In this document: positions 24,719 to 33,872 of the stretch, piece by piece | How the letters are laid out: every line of letters begins with the position of its first letter | How positions within the stretch are numbered: position 1 is the first letter of the stretch | Assembly (NCBI GenBank): GCA_965657795.1 | Contig: CBFHQJ010000007.1 | Span: 1-64,000, forward strand | Length of the DNA stretch: 64,000 bases | Direction of reading: 5' to 3' | Origin: SW10 sp965657795 | Lineage (GTDB): Bacteria; Verrucomicrobiota; Verrucomicrobiia; Verrucomicrobiales; Akkermansiaceae | The notes under the pieces: generated by a model | What the model was told of the DNA's origin: nothing | Databases searched by the model: none | What the model saw: only the letters and a program-made list of their open reading frames with translations | Program-made: the position numbers and the translations under genes

Positions 24719-26206
24719 ATGCGAACGATCACGCGAATCCTCCTTCCTCTCGTTCTTTGCGGTGTCCTTCCCGGGCAGCTGCAAGAGCCCCGGACCTTGC
24801 CAGCCAATCCACTGGCTCCAGCGCCAACCCTCTATGATTCAGTGGTGAAGATCGAGGTTGCGACCCAAGTGCCGGATTATCGCACGCCTTGGAACAGCGG
24901 ACGCTTCAGCGGAGGAACAGGAACCGGCTTCATCATCGGGCCAAACCAAATCCTGACCAACGCCCACGTTGTTTCGGACAACCGCCGCCTTCTCGTGACT
25001 CGCCGTGGATCCTCTCAAAAACACGTGGCAAGGGTCCGCCACATCGCACACGATTGCGACCTTGCCCTCATCGAACTCCAGGATTTCCGCCCCTTTGAAG
25101 GACTCCCCTACCTCGACATCGGAGGAATGCCAAAGCTCGAGAGCCGGGTCAGCGCAATCGGCTACCCGGTCGGTGGCGAGCGCCTCTCGGTCACCCAAGG
25201 CGTTGTCTCACGAATCGACTTCAGCAGCTACAGCCATTCCCGCGCCGACTCCCACCTCGTCATTCAGATCGATGCCGCCATCAACCCCGGCAACTCGGGT
25301 GGACCGGTCGTTCAGGACGGCAAGGTCGTGGGCGTCGCCTTCCAGGGAAATACCCAGGCTGACAACGTCGGTTACATCATCCCGACTCCGGTCGTAAAGC
25401 GCTTCCTCAAGGACATTTCCGATGGCAAATACGACCACTACATGGATCTCGGGATCTCACCCTTCCCGCTTTTTAATCCCGCCATGCGTCAGGCCTACCA
25501 ACTCCCGGCCGACGGCAAAGGCGTCCTTGTCGCCAACGTGGTTCCCGGCGGCCCTGCTGATGGCATTCTTGAGCGGGGCGACGTCCTCCTCAGCATCGAT
25601 GGCAACGTCATCGACAGCGCGGGCAACATCCGCATCGCCGGCGAGTTCGTCGATATGAACGAAATCGTCGAGCGTAAGTTTGCCGGCGACAAAGTCTCGC
25701 TCACTCTCCTCCGCAAAGGAGAATCGCTTCAGAAAGAGCTCACCTTGAAGGAATTTCCCTACTCCCGCATTTACGCGATTCAGTATGAGGAAGTTCCCCG
25801 ATACTCCTTTTTTGCCGGTCTGGTTTTTCAACCTCTCAACCTCAACCTCTTCGCAACCTTCAAGTTCAACGACCGACGCCTTCGCCAGATATTCGCCGAC
25901 TACACCTCGCGCGGCCTCTTCAAGGACATGGAGGACGTTGTCGTTCTGACCCGTGTTGAAAACGATCGCCTCACCACACGCATGGGCGGTTTCACCGGTA
26001 TGGTCGTTTCCAAAGTAAACGGCAAAAAGATCAAGACTCTCCGCCAACTTCACGAACTCCTCAATGCTCCGAACCCTCCCGAGTATCACGTCATCGAGTT
26101 TAATGGCGGCAACCGCCCCCTCGTCATTCCAAGCGCTGAAGTCCCGGGCGCCCAAAAGCGCATCATGGCGCAAGTCGGCATCACCAAGGCCGCCCAGCTG
26201 GACTAA
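24719..26206 (+). CDS. HtrA/DegP-like serine protease with PDZ domains
   Basis: This 495-residue protein has an N-terminal export signal (ITRILLPLVLCGVLPGQ). The trypsin-like domain has a complete triad: His83 in TNAHVV, Asp114 in DCDLALIEL and Ser193 in NPGNSGGPVV. The region SQKHVARVRHIAHDCDLA and the domain order are typical of HtrA. A PDZ domain with KGVLVANVVPGGPADGILERGDVLLSIDG sits near residue 260. A second C-terminal half (about 350-490) includes a PDZ-like FTGMVVSKVNGKKIKTL segment. It is a periplasmic protein-quality protease. It is followed 33 bp later by a paralogue that lacks the triad. Confidence 0.93.
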   Translation: MRTITRILLPLVLCGVLPGQLQEPRTLPANPLAPAPTLYDSVVKIEVATQVPDYRTPWNSGRFSGGTGTGFIIGPNQILTNAHVVSDNRRLLVTRRGSSQKHVARVRHIAHDCDLALIELQDFRPFEGLPYLDIGGMPKLESRVSAIGYPVGGERLSVTQGVVSRIDFSSYSHSRADSHLVIQIDAAINPGNSGGPVVQDGKVVGVAFQGNTQADNVGYIIPTPVVKRFLKDISDGKYDHYMDLGISPFPLFNPAMRQAYQLPADGKGVLVANVVPGGPADGILERGDVLLSIDGNVIDSAGNIRIAGEFVDMNEIVERKFAGDKVSLTLLRKGESLQKELTLKEFPYSRIYAIQYEEVPRYSFFAGLVFQPLNLNLFATFKFNDRRLRQIFADYTSRGLFKDMEDVVVLTRVENDRLTTRMGGFTGMVVSKVNGKKIKTLRQLHELLNAPNPPEYHVIEFNGGNRPLVIPSAEVPGAQKRIMAQVGITKAAQLD

Positions 26207-26239
26207 GCATTCATTTCTAATCTCAACGGATTCCACTCC

Positions 26240-27691
26240 ATGAAAAAACTTCTCTTCGCCTTCCTTCTCGTCCAACCGCTCGTCGCGGCCCCCGAGGATT
26301 CACTCGTCCGGATCAACTCAACCATTCAGACTTACAGCGCGTCCCAGCCTTGGGAGAAAACCCCACCCCGGTCCCGACGTGGACTTGGCACCCTTTTGCC
26401 GGGAAACCGCATTTTGACGACAGCCGCCATGGCTGCTGACTCGATTTATATCGAGCTGCAATCCGCTGACAGCACCAAGAACGTGCCAGCGAAAGTCGCA
26501 GCCATCGACTACGAGGCCAATCTCGCTCTCCTCGTTCCCGATGCCGAACCCGGATTCCTGGCGGAACTCAAAGCCACCGAAATTGCGCCGGCCGCAAAAC
26601 CGGATGACGAAATCAAACTCCTGCAACTGGAGACCAATGGAGAGCCACTGCCCACCACCGGTAAAATCCAATCCATGGAATTGCTGAGCACCTTCGTGAG
26701 CGGAAGATACTTCCTCGGATACATCGTGAAGGCTTCGATGCAGACCTCCGGGAACTCCTTCACTCTTCCCGCTTTTCGGAATGACCAGCTCACCGGAATC
26801 CTCACCAGCTATAATTCCAAGGATCAAATCTGCGATGTCATCTCCGTCGACATCATCTCGGCCTTTCTTAAGGATGCCAAAGATGGAAACTACCAAGGTT
26901 TTCCAAGCCTCGGTATCGCCACCGCCACCACCGAAGACCCTCACTTCCGGGGTTGGTTAAAGCTGCCCGAGGACAAGGGAGGACTCTATGTCACTCGCGT
27001 CTTGCCAAAGGGATCCGCCGACAAAGCCGGTATGAAAAAAGGCGACGTCATTCTCAGCGTGAGCGGCTTCGCCGTGGACCGTCGTGGATACTTTGAGCAT
27101 CCGGATTACGGAAAACTCTTCTGGCCACACCTCGTCCGTGGAGGTCCGGTCATGGGCTCAAAGATTGCCATTGAAGTCCTGAGGGATGGCAAAGCGCAGA
27201 CCATCGAAGCGACCCTCAAAAAGTCGCCCGAGCCTTTGGTTCAAGGCTATCTTTATGACGAAGCCCCTTCCTTTTTCATTAAAGGCGGGCTTGTCTTCCA
27301 GGAACTCTCAAAGCCTTACCTCGAAGCCTTCGGCAAAGATTGGTCGACCCGCGCTCCTCTTAATTTGCTCGATGTCCTGAGCAGCCCGGAGGACTACGAA
27401 AAAGGCCGCCGCCGCGTTGTCGTCTTGACCCGCGTCGTCGCAACGGAAGCAACCATCGGATACGACCGTATCGGCAGCCAGATCATCAAATCGGTGAATG
27501 GCAAACCCGTGAAGGGACTTCCCGAACTTGCGAAGGCTCTCGAAACTGTTCCTGAAAATGGCATTCACACCATTGAAACAGATGAAGAACCTTATCAAAT
27601 CTTCCTCGACGAGGCTCTTTCCGACCGCGTCGACAAAGACTTCATCACCCGGGGCCTTCCGACCCTAAAAAGACTCTACGAAGTAAAGTAA
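26240..27691 (+). CDS. Protease-dead HtrA paralogue (pseudoprotease) with PDZ domain
   Basis: This 483-residue protein has a signal peptide (KKLLFAFLLVQPLVAA) and the same architecture as the upstream gene. With a constant offset of 20 residues, the triad positions read Ala63 (TTAAMA for TNAHVV), Asn94 (EANLALL for DCDLALI) and Ser173 (SGNSFTLP for PGNSGGPV). His and Asp are thus replaced and the oxyanion Gly-Gly is lost. The PDZ domain is kept (GGLYVTRVLPKGSADKAGMKKGDVILSVSG), as is the C-terminal half (VVVLTRV, SQIIKSVNGKPVKGLPEL). It probably binds substrates or partners for the active protease. The gene pair looks like an operon. Confidence 0.85.
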   Translation: MKKLLFAFLLVQPLVAAPEDSLVRINSTIQTYSASQPWEKTPPRSRRGLGTLLPGNRILTTAAMAADSIYIELQSADSTKNVPAKVAAIDYEANLALLVPDAEPGFLAELKATEIAPAAKPDDEIKLLQLETNGEPLPTTGKIQSMELLSTFVSGRYFLGYIVKASMQTSGNSFTLPAFRNDQLTGILTSYNSKDQICDVISVDIISAFLKDAKDGNYQGFPSLGIATATTEDPHFRGWLKLPEDKGGLYVTRVLPKGSADKAGMKKGDVILSVSGFAVDRRGYFEHPDYGKLFWPHLVRGGPVMGSKIAIEVLRDGKAQTIEATLKKSPEPLVQGYLYDEAPSFFIKGGLVFQELSKPYLEAFGKDWSTRAPLNLLDVLSSPEDYEKGRRRVVVLTRVVATEATIGYDRIGSQIIKSVNGKPVKGLPELAKALETVPENGIHTIETDEEPYQIFLDEALSDRVDKDFITRGLPTLKRLYEVK

Positions 27692-27703
27692 GCCTGCCCG
27701 CTT

Positions 27704-28912
27704 TTACTTGGTAGGTATCTTAAGCTTCTGACCGATCCGCAACATATCGGACCGGAACCCGCTCGCTTTTTTGATCGCGGAAATCGACACCTTGTAACGG
27801 CGCGAAAGGGCGCTGAGAGTATCTCCGCGGACCACCTTGTAAGTAATAAACTCCGGCAAGGGAGCTGGGTCCGGCTCGTCAGCGACCGGAGGAGTTGACT
27901 CCGTCTCCGGGGTCGGTTCTGGTTCGGGAGCAGGATCTTCTTCTGCCGTTTCCGGAGCATCTTCATCATCTGCGACGACCACGGCACGACCAGGTTCCTC
28001 AGGTTCATCCGCGACCTCGGGCTCATCCGCGACCTCGGGCTCATCCGCGACCTCGGGCTCATCCGCGACCTCGGGCTCATCCGCGACCTCGGGTTCAGGA
28101 GCAGGCTCAGGCGTTTCCAATTCACCAAGCACAGCTCCCACTTCCGAAGCAGCTTCACCTGTCTCTTCCGCAGTGGTTGCCGAATCAGGACCGACCGTCA
28201 TGTCCGGTTCGGACTCTGAGCTGACTGTCTCTCCAGCCTCGCCACTCACCCCATCCAGAGGGGTGACTTCGGGAGAAACAACGATGGCGTCACCTGAAGA
28301 GTCAGCGGAACCAGATAAAGCCTCACTCGCCTCCCATCCTATTTCCGCGTCCGTCAGTCCGGGCGGCGGAGTTGGAGGCGTGCTCGCTTCCGATGTCGAT
28401 TCCGGAGCCGAAGGGATCACCTCACTTTCAATGGACGCCAGATCGGGGCTACCACTTTCTGCCGCTTGTGCACCAACCGGCAGAACCATCACCAGCTGAT
28501 GAATGGCCTTCCCGGTGGAGTCGGTGAAGACCTGACTTGAGCTTCGCTCCATGCCACTTCGCAAAAGAGCAATCTCATACTGGCAAAGAGGCTCGGCCTC
28601 CAATCCCCACAGCCCTTCCGCGTCCGAGTATTTTTCGGCATCAAGCTTGCGCTGAATGGCCCGGTATTGGTTCTCCCCCTTGTTCACTCGCCCTTCGATC
28701 ACCGCAAAATAGTCTCCGGCCGGAAGCTGTTCCTGGGCAAAAATGAGCCCGGCCTTACTCATCCACGGTCCGAACTCAGCTTCACGCGCCAACTCTTCGG
28801 TCGTGAGTTGTTGCTGAACCTTACCCTGCGGCTGCTTGGGATTGTCGCAGGAGGGCGTTAGAGACATCAGGCCAATGGCGATGGAAAACTTGGCTGCGGA
28901 TGGAATTTTCAT
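27704..28912 (-). CDS. LysM lipoprotein with acidic repeat linker
   Basis: This 402-residue protein has a lipobox at SLTPSC (Cys about residue 23). The N-terminal domain, about residues 40-150, has GPWMSKAGLIFAQEQLPAGDYFAVIEGRVNKGENQYRA. A long Glu/Pro/Ala-rich linker follows, including five tandem EVADEP-type units (18-bp DNA repeat at 28002-28091). The C-terminal LysM domain (YKVVRGDTLSALSRRYKVSISAIKKASG, then LRIGQKLKIPTK) binds peptidoglycan glycan. The protein would span from a membrane anchor to the wall. The repeat number may vary between strains. Confidence 0.85.
   Translation of the reverse strand: MKIPSAAKFSIAIGLMSLTPSCDNPKQPQGKVQQQLTTEELAREAEFGPWMSKAGLIFAQEQLPAGDYFAVIEGRVNKGENQYRAIQRKLDAEKYSDAEGLWGLEAEPLCQYEIALLRSGMERSSSQVFTDSTGKAIHQLVMVLPVGAQAAESGSPDLASIESEVIPSAPESTSEASTPPTPPPGLTDAEIGWEASEALSGSADSSGDAIVVSPEVTPLDGVSGEAGETVSSESEPDMTVGPDSATTAEETGEAASEVGAVLGELETPEPAPEPEVADEPEVADEPEVADEPEVADEPEVADEPEEPGRAVVVADDEDAPETAEEDPAPEPEPTPETESTPPVADEPDPAPLPEFITYKVVRGDTLSALSRRYKVSISAIKKASGFRSDMLRIGQKLKIPTK
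28002..28091 (-). repeat. 18-bp coding tandem repeat, five units
   Basis: Five direct copies of GGCTCATCCGCGACCTCG (first copy GGTTC...) run head to tail inside the LysM lipoprotein gene and encode a six-residue acidic unit (ADEPEV). The copies are nearly identical at DNA level, which points to recent expansion or gene conversion. Confidence 0.92.
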
Positions 28913-29066
28913 GGGAACTGAATGGGAACGGGATTTCGAAGAACAGGCGTATCGTCTCGGGTTTCCTAGATATCACCGATGAACGCAAATGAGAAGCATC
29001 CATTGTCTTTCACAAAAAAACGTGCCGACCCACTTGGAACAACACGTCTTGAGAGTTATTTGGGCG

Positions 29067-29444
29067 CTAATCGATTCCGAGCTCTTCCTTAAAGTCGCGG
29101 CGCAATTTGCGATCGGTCAGAACCTGCATGAGGTCTGCGTTGACGTCGGGGACGTCCGCTTCGTAACCCTTATTATAGCTGAAAAGGTGCTTGGGAAAAT
29201 ACTCCACGAATTGCTCGCGCTCCTCGTTGGTTAATCTCCCCCACACCGCGAAATTGAGCGTCCGCGCGAGCTTCTGCTTCATTTTGAGAGTGAGCCTTCT
29301 TCCCTGGCAGGCCCGTTGGACCTGTTTGTGGGTCAGTTGCTCGGGAGAGACCTCAACAAGATCGTGATTGGATAGCCCCCAGCCCTCAAGCAATGACGCC
29401 AAGGGCTGTGGTCCTAAATCTCGAGCTTCAGTCATAGGCGGCAT
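29067..29444 (-). CDS. Small protein coupled to the desaturase, unknown
   Basis: This 125-residue protein begins at an ATG that overlaps the desaturase stop (TAATG), so it is probably translated by re-initiation. An alternative ATG lies three codons later (29435). The middle segment, VSPEQLTHKQVQRACQGRRLTLKMKQKLARTLN, has a helix-turn-helix-like look. The rest (LTNEEREQFVEYFPKHLFSYN) is charged. I do not recognise a family. A role tied to lipid desaturation, perhaps regulatory, is inferred only from the coupling. Confidence 0.6.
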   Translation of the reverse strand: MPPMTEARDLGPQPLASLLEGWGLSNHDLVEVSPEQLTHKQVQRACQGRRLTLKMKQKLARTLNFAVWGRLTNEEREQFVEYFPKHLFSYNKGYEADVPDVNADLMQVLTDRKLRRDFKEELGID

Positions 29445-30553
29445 TAGGCGTTCACAAGACGAAGATCGCCAAGGCGACGCACGAGCTCACGAGCTTCGCG
29501 CTGCCACTGACGAAGAGTGGAACGGGAAGCATCAAGAGATTGGGAAACCGACGATTCCAGCTCGTTCAGGTTCTTTTTAAGCTGAACCAAAAGCTCGTCC
29601 ACACGGGCCATGGCATGCTCGCAAATCGTGCCGTCTTTGGCCTTCAACTCAGCCAGCTTGGCCTCGGCCTTGCGCTGGGCTTCTCTCATTTCGGCCGCGA
29701 CGATCTTCCTCTCGGGGACACGACGCAGATTGCTAACAAGGCCGACCTTGTGAAGAAGCATGATGGTCCACTTGGTAGGATCGAAGTTCCAGGCCTTCAC
29801 TCCGTTGCGGTAGTCGTGCTGGAATTCGTGGTGGTAGTTGTGGTATCCCTCACCGTATGTGACGAGAGCCATGATCCAGCTGTCACGAGCGCTGCAACGG
29901 GTCGAATAAGGCTGATCACCGATGCAGTGGCAAAGGGAGTTAATGAAGAAAGTAGACTGCTGAACAAGAACGACCCGAAGGGCTCCAACGACGAGGAAAC
30001 CACCGAGCGCTCCCACCATTCCACCCATGACGAAGTAACCTACAACGGCAGGAAGGATCAGGCCGGCGATGAAAGCGATTGCCACGTAGTGCTTGTCTTG
30101 AAAGCGAACCAAGGAGTCTTTTTGGAGGTCCTTGACGTTATCAATTGGAGTAGGAGCGTTGAGCTTGAAAAGGATCCATCCGATGTGGGCCCAGAAGAAC
30201 CCCTTGGAAATATCGTAGGGATCTTCATCGTGATCCGTGTGCTTATGGTGACGGCGGTGATCCGAAGCCCAGTGCACAACCGAGTTCTCGAAAGCACATG
30301 CGCCGAAGATCAGAGTGAAAAGACGAACCGGCCAGGTGGCCTTGAAGGACAAGTGCGAAAAGAGACGGTGGTAGCCGAGGGTGATGCTGAGACCGGTCGC
30401 GATCATGTAGAAAGCAAACATGCTCCACATGATCCAATTCATGTCATGTTTGAAGAGGTAGATGGGAGCCGCGACGACCCCGAGAAGGGTGATGATAAAG
30501 AGGAACGAGGTGTTCACCCAGTTTACTCGATAGAAGGGAATTCGATGATTCAT
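29444..30553 (-). CDS. Acyl-CoA/acyl-lipid delta-9-type fatty acid desaturase
   Basis: This 369-residue membrane protein has the three His boxes of the di-iron desaturases: HRLFSH (residues 62-67), HRRHH (99-103, with KHTDHDEDPYD after it) and HNYHHEF near residue 240. Four membrane segments are visible. The pattern fits stearoyl-CoA/acyl-lipid delta-9 desaturases, which introduce a cis double bond into membrane fatty acids. The C-terminal 80 residues (REAQRKAEAKLAELKAKDG, then LLVQLKKNLNELESSVSQSL) form a probable coiled coil beyond the usual core. The start is the ATG at 30553. Confidence 0.92.
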   Translation of the reverse strand: MNHRIPFYRVNWVNTSFLFIITLLGVVAAPIYLFKHDMNWIMWSMFAFYMIATGLSITLGYHRLFSHLSFKATWPVRLFTLIFGACAFENSVVHWASDHRRHHKHTDHDEDPYDISKGFFWAHIGWILFKLNAPTPIDNVKDLQKDSLVRFQDKHYVAIAFIAGLILPAVVGYFVMGGMVGALGGFLVVGALRVVLVQQSTFFINSLCHCIGDQPYSTRCSARDSWIMALVTYGEGYHNYHHEFQHDYRNGVKAWNFDPTKWTIMLLHKVGLVSNLRRVPERKIVAAEMREAQRKAEAKLAELKAKDGTICEHAMARVDELLVQLKKNLNELESSVSQSLDASRSTLRQWQREARELVRRLGDLRLVNA

Positions 30554-30798
30554 AAATGCTGTGTCTGTTTTTTGAAGCTTACCTGTCGGTTTTTTTGTAG
30601 ATTCCGCGTCGCGGGGAGACTACCAGTTCCGAAGCCAACAGGCGAGAGCCAATTTCAGGTCGGCTCGAAAACGGAATTATCCAGTCAAATCTTTCATTGA
30701 TTTGCATTCTTTCAAACCTGACCAAGACTCTCATATTGACTCACTTTTTTTGTCAGACATGCTTTCGCCTTCCGTATCATAAACCCTGCTAAAATCTC

Positions 30799-32373
30799 AT
30801 GAAGAACCTTCTTGCTCTCTCACTTCTGGCCACTGCGCCCGTTTTTGCCGCCCATCCGGGTCAGGCCCCTTACGAACTTTACTGCGGCGCCTGCCACGCC
30901 CCTGATGGAAAAGGGATTAGCGGCGGGCAATTCCCCCCTCTCGCGGACAGCGAGTGGGTCAAAGGAAAGCCCGAGCGGATCATCGAAATCGTCCTCCACG
31001 GCCTTCAGGGCAAGCTCCAGGTCGCTGGCAAAGACTTCAATCTCGCGATGCCCCCTCACAAGGACTCGCTCACCGACGACCAAATTTCCAACATCATCAG
31101 CTACGTCCGCTCCAGCTGGGGCCACAAGGAATCGGCAGTCACCAAGCAGCAAATTGCGGCTATGCGGAAGAGCACGGCCAAGCAAAAGGACATGTGGAAG
31201 GCTTCCGATCTCCTGAAAAAATATCCGCTCCAAAAGCCCCCCGCGATTCGCGATCTCCTTTCCTACACCCATCTTGGCAGCTTCAAAACTCTCGCCGACC
31301 TTCGGAAAACCAAGGCCGTAAATGTCGAAGAGGAGAAAAAAGGCGTCATTTCCCTTCAGCATGCAGCTCTGGAGAAGAAAAAGCGTGATAATTACGGGAT
31401 CGTCTGGGAAGGCTGGCTGGATGTCCCACGCGACGGAAAATACACCTTCGCCTACGACACCGACGACGGCGGAGCCTTGACCATTGGGGGCAAGGAAATC
31501 ATCACCCGCAACTACGTAGGCCCCGCAGGCAAGCCGACCAAGAAGTCGATCAAGCTGAAGAAAGGGCGCGTTGACATTAAGATCGAATATTACGAGCTCA
31601 GCGGACAGGAGCACATCTCACTCTCTTGGGAAGGCCCCAAAATGAAGAAGCAATATCTCTCCGACACCAAGTCCAGTGGCGGCGGTGGAGGTGGCGGCGG
31701 TGGCAAGTCCATCCCTGTGGTCGCTCCTGCAGGAGAAGCCATCATCTACCGTAACTTCATCGCCGGGACCGACCCTCGCGGCATTGGCGTCGGATACTCA
31801 GAAGGAGTCAACCTGGCCTTCAGCGCTGATTCGATGAGTCTCGATATGATCTGGAAAGGTGATTTCATCGATGGCGGCCGTCACTGGATCAACCGTGGCC
31901 AAGGATTCCAACCACCGGCAGGCGAGCAAGTCGTGACGATCAACCGCGGCATTCCTTTCGCGATTCTCGAGAGTCAGACCACTGGCTGGCCAAGTAGTGC
32001 CGATGACAACATGAAACCTCTGTTCCATGGATATAGCCTCAATAAGAAGCAACAACCGACCTTCAAGTATCGCTTCGGCCCCGTTAAGGCTTTCGACACC
32101 TCTCTCCCGAAAGCCGACGGCTCCGGATTTACCCGGACCATCGCGATCAACGTTCCCGCGCCCGGGTCATCGGACGACCAACTCTACTTCCGGGCCCTGA
32201 GCGGCGGCACCGTTCAAAGCGGCGGCGAAAGGAGCTTTACCTTTGAAGACGATCTCGTCGTCAACGTTCCGAATTCCCAGCTCCCCCCGTTTACCCGGGA
32301 AAACGAACTTCTCATTCCAATCCCGCTCACTCCGGGTAAGCACACCGTCACCATCGATTACTCCTGGAAATAA
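30799..32373 (+). CDS. Secreted c-type cytochrome with PA14 domain
   Basis: This 524-residue protein has a signal peptide (KNLLALSLLATAPVFA). The cytochrome c domain (about residues 22-110) has the heme site CGACH and a distal Met in AMPPHKDSL. A PA14-like sugar-binding domain (about 180-295) has YTFAYDTDDGGALTIGG and VDIKIEYYELSGQEHISLSWEGP. A run of nine Gly separates a C-terminal domain, about 210 residues, of unknown type (IIYRNFIAGTDPRGIGVGY). It is probably a periplasmic electron carrier that also binds carbohydrate. The next gene, 32 bp downstream, encodes a propeller protein, a probable redox partner (inference). Confidence 0.85.
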   Translation: MKNLLALSLLATAPVFAAHPGQAPYELYCGACHAPDGKGISGGQFPPLADSEWVKGKPERIIEIVLHGLQGKLQVAGKDFNLAMPPHKDSLTDDQISNIISYVRSSWGHKESAVTKQQIAAMRKSTAKQKDMWKASDLLKKYPLQKPPAIRDLLSYTHLGSFKTLADLRKTKAVNVEEEKKGVISLQHAALEKKKRDNYGIVWEGWLDVPRDGKYTFAYDTDDGGALTIGGKEIITRNYVGPAGKPTKKSIKLKKGRVDIKIEYYELSGQEHISLSWEGPKMKKQYLSDTKSSGGGGGGGGGKSIPVVAPAGEAIIYRNFIAGTDPRGIGVGYSEGVNLAFSADSMSLDMIWKGDFIDGGRHWINRGQGFQPPAGEQVVTINRGIPFAILESQTTGWPSSADDNMKPLFHGYSLNKKQQPTFKYRFGPVKAFDTSLPKADGSGFTRTIAINVPAPGSSDDQLYFRALSGGTVQSGGERSFTFEDDLVVNVPNSQLPPFTRENELLIPIPLTPGKHTVTIDYSWK

Positions 32374-32405
32374 TCAGACACTCCAAATCTCAAAAATTTG
32401 ATCAC

Positions 32406-33854
32406 ATGAAAAACTTCATTCTCTCCGCAACTCTTGTTTCGACCGCTCTCGCCGACCCGCGTCAGCCGGAATTTTACCTGCGCGAAGAAATCCCAACTCC
32501 GGAAGGCGAGGTCCTCGAACTCGGCGGCATCGCCATCATGCCCGACAAGAAGGTCGCAGTTTCTTCCCGCCGCGGCGACATTTGGGTCTGCGAAGGCGCT
32601 TACGAAAAAGACCTCTCCAAGGTGAAGTGGACCCTCTTCGCACGGGGACTGCACGAACCACTTGGCATGTTCTACCGCGAAGGCTCACTTTTCGTGACCC
32701 AACGACCCGAGATCACGAAGCTCACTGACACCGATGGCGACGGACGGGCCGATGATTTCGAAACCGTTACCCACCACTGGGGCATCGACGGCAATTACCA
32801 CGAATACAACTTCGGGTCCGATCCTGACAAAAACGGAGACATCTGGGTTGTTCACTGCCTCACCGGTTCCGGCGGCGCCAGCGACAAGTCTCCATGGCGC
32901 GGCTGGTGCTACCGCTACAACCTGGACGGCACCGCAACTCCAACCTGCCCTGGAATTCGCTCTCCGGGCGGAATCGGCTTCAACCAAGCCGGCGACGCGT
33001 TTTACACCGACAACCAGGGCCTCTGGAATGGCTCATCTTCCCTGAAATGGCTCAAGCCCGGCGGCTTCATGGGCAATCCCACCGGCAACAAGTATGTCAA
33101 ACTTGTCGAAGGCATGGAAGAACCTCCCAACCCGAAAAGCGGATCTCGCATGGTCATCGAGCATGACAAGGACAAGCGGATCATCCCACCAGCAGTCATC
33201 CTTCCTCACGGAAAAGTGGGTCAATCCCCTACCGCCGTGATTTACGATGACACCAGCGGCAAGTTTGGTCCTTTCCAAGGTCAAGTTCTCGTCGGCGAGC
33301 AGACCCACTCGCAAGTTCAGCGCGTCTACCTCGAGAAGGTCAAAGGACTTTATCAAGGTGCCGTTTGGAAATACCTCGAAGACTTCCGCTCGGGAATCGT
33401 CCCCGCCCGCATGGGTGAGGACGCGACCCTCTTCGTCGGAGGAACCAACCGAGGTTGGGCTGCCCGAGGCGGCAAGACCTTCACCTTCGAGCGCGTCCGC
33501 TGGACCGGCAAGACACCTTTCGAAATGCACGAAATGCACGCCAAGTCGGATGGTTTCACCATCAGCTTTACCGAGCCCATTGATGTCGCTTCCGCCAAGG
33601 ATCTGAAATCCTACGAGTGCGCAGCATGGACATACGTTTACAAAAGCGGATACGGCAGCCCGGAAGTTGACCAAGCTACTCCGAAGGTTGATTCGGTCAC
33701 GGTGTCAGCCGACAAAAAATCGATCCACTTGAAGATCTCAGGTCGTGTCCGCGGACACGTGCACCACTTCAAGCTCGGTGGCTTGAAATCAGCAAAGGGT
33801 GACTCGCTCTGGCATCCCGACGTCTACTACACCCTCAACGAGATCCCCGATTGA
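32406..33854 (+). CDS. Secreted beta-propeller dehydrogenase-like protein
   Basis: This 482-residue protein has a short signal peptide (KNFILSATLVSTALA). It carries propeller repeats such as ELGGIAIMPDKKVAVSSRRGDIWVCEG, RGLHEPLGMFYREGSLFVTQRPEITKLTDTDGDGRAD and SPGGIGFNQAGDAFYTDNQG. These resemble the PQQ-dependent sugar dehydrogenase fold and the membrane-bound dehydrogenase proteins common in Planctomycetota and Verrucomicrobiota. Whether it binds PQQ is not clear from the sequence. Pairing with the upstream cytochrome c suggests periplasmic sugar oxidation feeding electrons to the heme protein (inference). A strong terminator follows. Confidence 0.8.
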   Translation: MKNFILSATLVSTALADPRQPEFYLREEIPTPEGEVLELGGIAIMPDKKVAVSSRRGDIWVCEGAYEKDLSKVKWTLFARGLHEPLGMFYREGSLFVTQRPEITKLTDTDGDGRADDFETVTHHWGIDGNYHEYNFGSDPDKNGDIWVVHCLTGSGGASDKSPWRGWCYRYNLDGTATPTCPGIRSPGGIGFNQAGDAFYTDNQGLWNGSSSLKWLKPGGFMGNPTGNKYVKLVEGMEEPPNPKSGSRMVIEHDKDKRIIPPAVILPHGKVGQSPTAVIYDDTSGKFGPFQGQVLVGEQTHSQVQRVYLEKVKGLYQGAVWKYLEDFRSGIVPARMGEDATLFVGGTNRGWAARGGKTFTFERVRWTGKTPFEMHEMHAKSDGFTISFTEPIDVASAKDLKSYECAAWTYVYKSGYGSPEVDQATPKVDSVTVSADKKSIHLKISGRVRGHVHHFKLGGLKSAKGDSLWHPDVYYTLNEIPD

Positions 33855-33872
33855 TCGGACGTCCCGAATTTC

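Noticed and set aside
25457..26275. 272-codon reverse frame over the HtrA gene
   Set aside because: It is antisense to the protease with intact triad and is Val/Glu/Gly-rich shadow composition.
28002..28091. Regular repeats that could suggest a CRISPR array
   Set aside because: The 18-bp units are directly adjacent without spacers and stay in frame inside the LysM gene.
29540..30700. 386-codon forward frame over the desaturase
   Set aside because: It is antisense to the clear His-box desaturase. It has no signal, domain or sensible composition.
31678..31707. GGC/GGT-rich tract considered as a structured element
   Set aside because: It encodes a nine-Gly linker between PA14 and the C-terminal domain of the cytochrome protein.
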